From Nemertoderma westbladi (lineage: Eukaryota; Xenacoelomorpha; Nemertodermatida; Nemertodermatidae), in contig JAUCBJ010000100.1 in the NCBI GenBank assembly GCA_032718475.1, forward strand, positions 1-64,000: a stretch of 64,000 bases of DNA, given 5' to 3'. The position numbers were made by a program, and so were the translations under genes. Positions 62,881 to 64,000 of this stretch are shown here, piece by piece; within the stretch, counting starts at the first letter, position 1, and every line of letters starts with the position of its first letter. The notes beneath the pieces were generated by a model. The model worked only from the letters and a program-made list of their open reading frames with translations, made no database searches and was not told the origin of the DNA.

Positions 62881-63302
62881 ACGTCATTTGATTGTTATAT
62901 ATTATAACACCCAAATCCCAATCCTAAAAGTATATCTGAATTTACTATATTTTTTCCTTACATTATTTCCAAAGACCACATTCATAGTGTATACCAAACC
63001 ACGATATACTCATCCATTACCTTACAATATTACACACGACACACCCTAGTCCGTTCGGAGGGCCTATAGCTGCTTCATGCACTATTTCGCTCACCTGGTA
63101 TTTTCTTTGTTGGATATATGAACGCGGAAGACAGTAAACTGTTCCTCGCACTGGGGTTTTGATTTTCCGTAGAACTTCTCAAATTCTCGTTTGTTTCAAG
63201 GATGTCCCGAATTCGAAACGATTTCAATGCCATATTTTATGGTTTTAAAAATTTCAAATCTAAAATACACCTTTTCTTGGCAGATTTGACTTGCTGACAT
63301 CG

Positions 63303-63479
63303 ATGTACTTAAGTTTATTTACAATCAATTTGGTATCATTAACAAGCAATGCCTGCAATGGATTGGATTCTATACCAGTAGATGCTAACAACAACTGTGA
63401 TTGGTCACAGTGTCCAAAGGGATGCTTCGTGATTGGACTACAAGGTTGTACAAAGTTACCGGTGGAGGGAGGAGGATAG
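63303..63479 (+). CDS. Possible small cysteine-rich secreted peptide or first exon
   Basis: The 58-residue frame begins MYLSLFTINLVSLTSNACNG, a plausible short signal peptide with cleavage near residue 17. Five cysteines follow (about 18, 32, 37, 41 and 49), including CDWSQCPKGC, and it ends LPVEGGG. A pyrimidine-rich stretch and CTTGGCAG at about 63271-63283 look like a splice acceptor 20 bases upstream. The frame is open back to that point, so this could instead be an internal exon. No family was recognised. An odd number of cysteines suggests that part of the protein is missing or that the true exon ends earlier. Confidence 0.35.
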   Translation: MYLSLFTINLVSLTSNACNGLDSIPVDANNNCDWSQCPKGCFVIGLQGCTKLPVEGGG

Positions 63480-63554
63480 TTAAAGATTTAAATAACTGCC
63501 CCGATCTAACTGCCTAACTTAAAATTGGCCCCGTAAATAGAAAATAAACATTTA

Positions 63555-63758
63555 TTAGGCCTTCTTCTGTTTATATACATCGGATGCATTGCCTGTCGGC
63601 CGCGTACAATCCCAACACCTCCATACTTCGCTATCAGCCGTATAAATCCCCAATTCATATACATTTAAAAACCAAGATAATTTTAGCGAACATATCAGAC
63701 GCATTCGATTAACGCTTTTTGGCACTTTCTTACTTCTGTCCTCAACTCCAGAACACAC
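63555..63758 (-). CDS. Possible terminal exon, unrecognised
   Basis: The minus frame ends YTADSEVWRCWDCTRPTGNA followed by SDVYKQKKA and a stop, with AATAAA overlapping the stop region (GGCCTAATAAATG). It looks more protein-like than neighbouring frames, but I recognise no family and no clear acceptor. Confidence 0.2.
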   Translation of the reverse strand: MCSGVEDRSKKVPKSVNRMRLICSLKLSWFLNVYELGIYTADSEVWRCWDCTRPTGNASDVYKQKKA

Positions 63759-64000
63759 CGCAGCCTGGCCCTTAATGTCCTAAAACTGTCCTAAACTCCA
63801 GAACACACCGCACCATGGCACTTACTGTCCTCAACTCCAGAACACAACGCAGCCTGGCCCTTATCTACTGTTCTCAACTACAGAACACACCGCAGCCTGG
63901 CCCTTAATGTCGTCAAACTGTCCTCAACTCCAGAACACACCGCAGCATGGCCCTTAATGTCGTCAAACTGTCCTCAACCCCACAACACACCACAGCCTTG
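63735..64000. repeat. Minisatellite running off the window
   Basis: Units containing CTCCAGAACACACCGCAGCC, TGGCCCTTAATGTC and CAAACTGTCCTCAA, of about 47-60 bp with variable spacers. At least five units before the edge. Confidence 0.85.

Noticed and set aside
52077-63049. Several giant plus-strand open frames, up to 2832 codons
   Set aside because: They are the same stop-free minisatellite read in all three frames. Periodicity follows the DNA unit, units of 16 and 20 bp shift frame freely, and no frame is favoured.

Overview
The window is eukaryotic nuclear DNA from an invertebrate animal. The visible genes are split by spliceosomal introns or carry animal-specific domains: a Bar-type homeobox, a CDV3 homolog and a selenoprotein K. 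There are several retrotransposon classes (BEL/Pao LTR, CR1/Rex-like, RTE-like), tRNA-derived SINEs, MITE-like foldbacks and very large minisatellites. Unique sequence is AT-rich and peppered with AGGCCT and ACCGGT palindromes. From memory of such genomes this suggests an ambulacrarian (echinoderm or hemichordate), but that is inference only.

Layout. About 0.5-5.1 kb is a 27-bp minisatellite. It lies on the 3' side of a minus-strand CDV3-like gene, of which three exons with compatible phases are visible (6929 down to 5286). 7-12 kb is mostly non-coding, with decayed SINE and LINE pieces. 12-16 kb holds a MITE with 8-bp target duplications, a diverged triplication and a 5'-truncated CR1/Rex-like reverse transcriptase. 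At 16.5 kb there is an uninterrupted selenoprotein K reading frame. It has an in-frame UGA one codon before the stop, a strong hairpin just downstream and a candidate SECIS in the 3' UTR. 18.6-20 kb has 23-bp and 20-bp minisatellites. 21.4-25.3 kb is a near full-length RTE-like retrotransposon with two frameshifts and a nonsense codon. 26.6-27.7 kb is an intact acidic protein whose C-terminal coiled coil resembles TEX12 of the synaptonemal complex. 28.2-29.8 kb is a 44-bp minisatellite.

30.5-44.9 kb is one nested structure. A tRNA-derived SINE head runs into a 36-bp repeat array, each unit of which can form a UUCG-loop hairpin. The array is split by a young 12.9-kb BEL/Pao LTR retrotransposon (LTRs 31269-32499 and 42946-44177, 5-bp duplication CCTAC). 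Its 1709-codon Gag-protease frame is open, but the reverse transcriptase, RNase H and integrase core are gone, so it could move only in trans.

48.3-51.8 kb holds two minus-strand exons of a BarH/Barx-like homeobox gene. Their splice phases match across a 3.1-kb intron that contains a foldback element, a 25-bp minisatellite and a SINE. 52.1-62.9 kb is a 10.8-kb array of 16-, 20- and about 21-bp units. The right end has a possible small cysteine-rich secreted peptide and another minisatellite running off the window.

The host genes do not form an obvious pathway. Most long open frames in the window are artefacts of tandem repeats that lack stop codons and are not annotated as genes.
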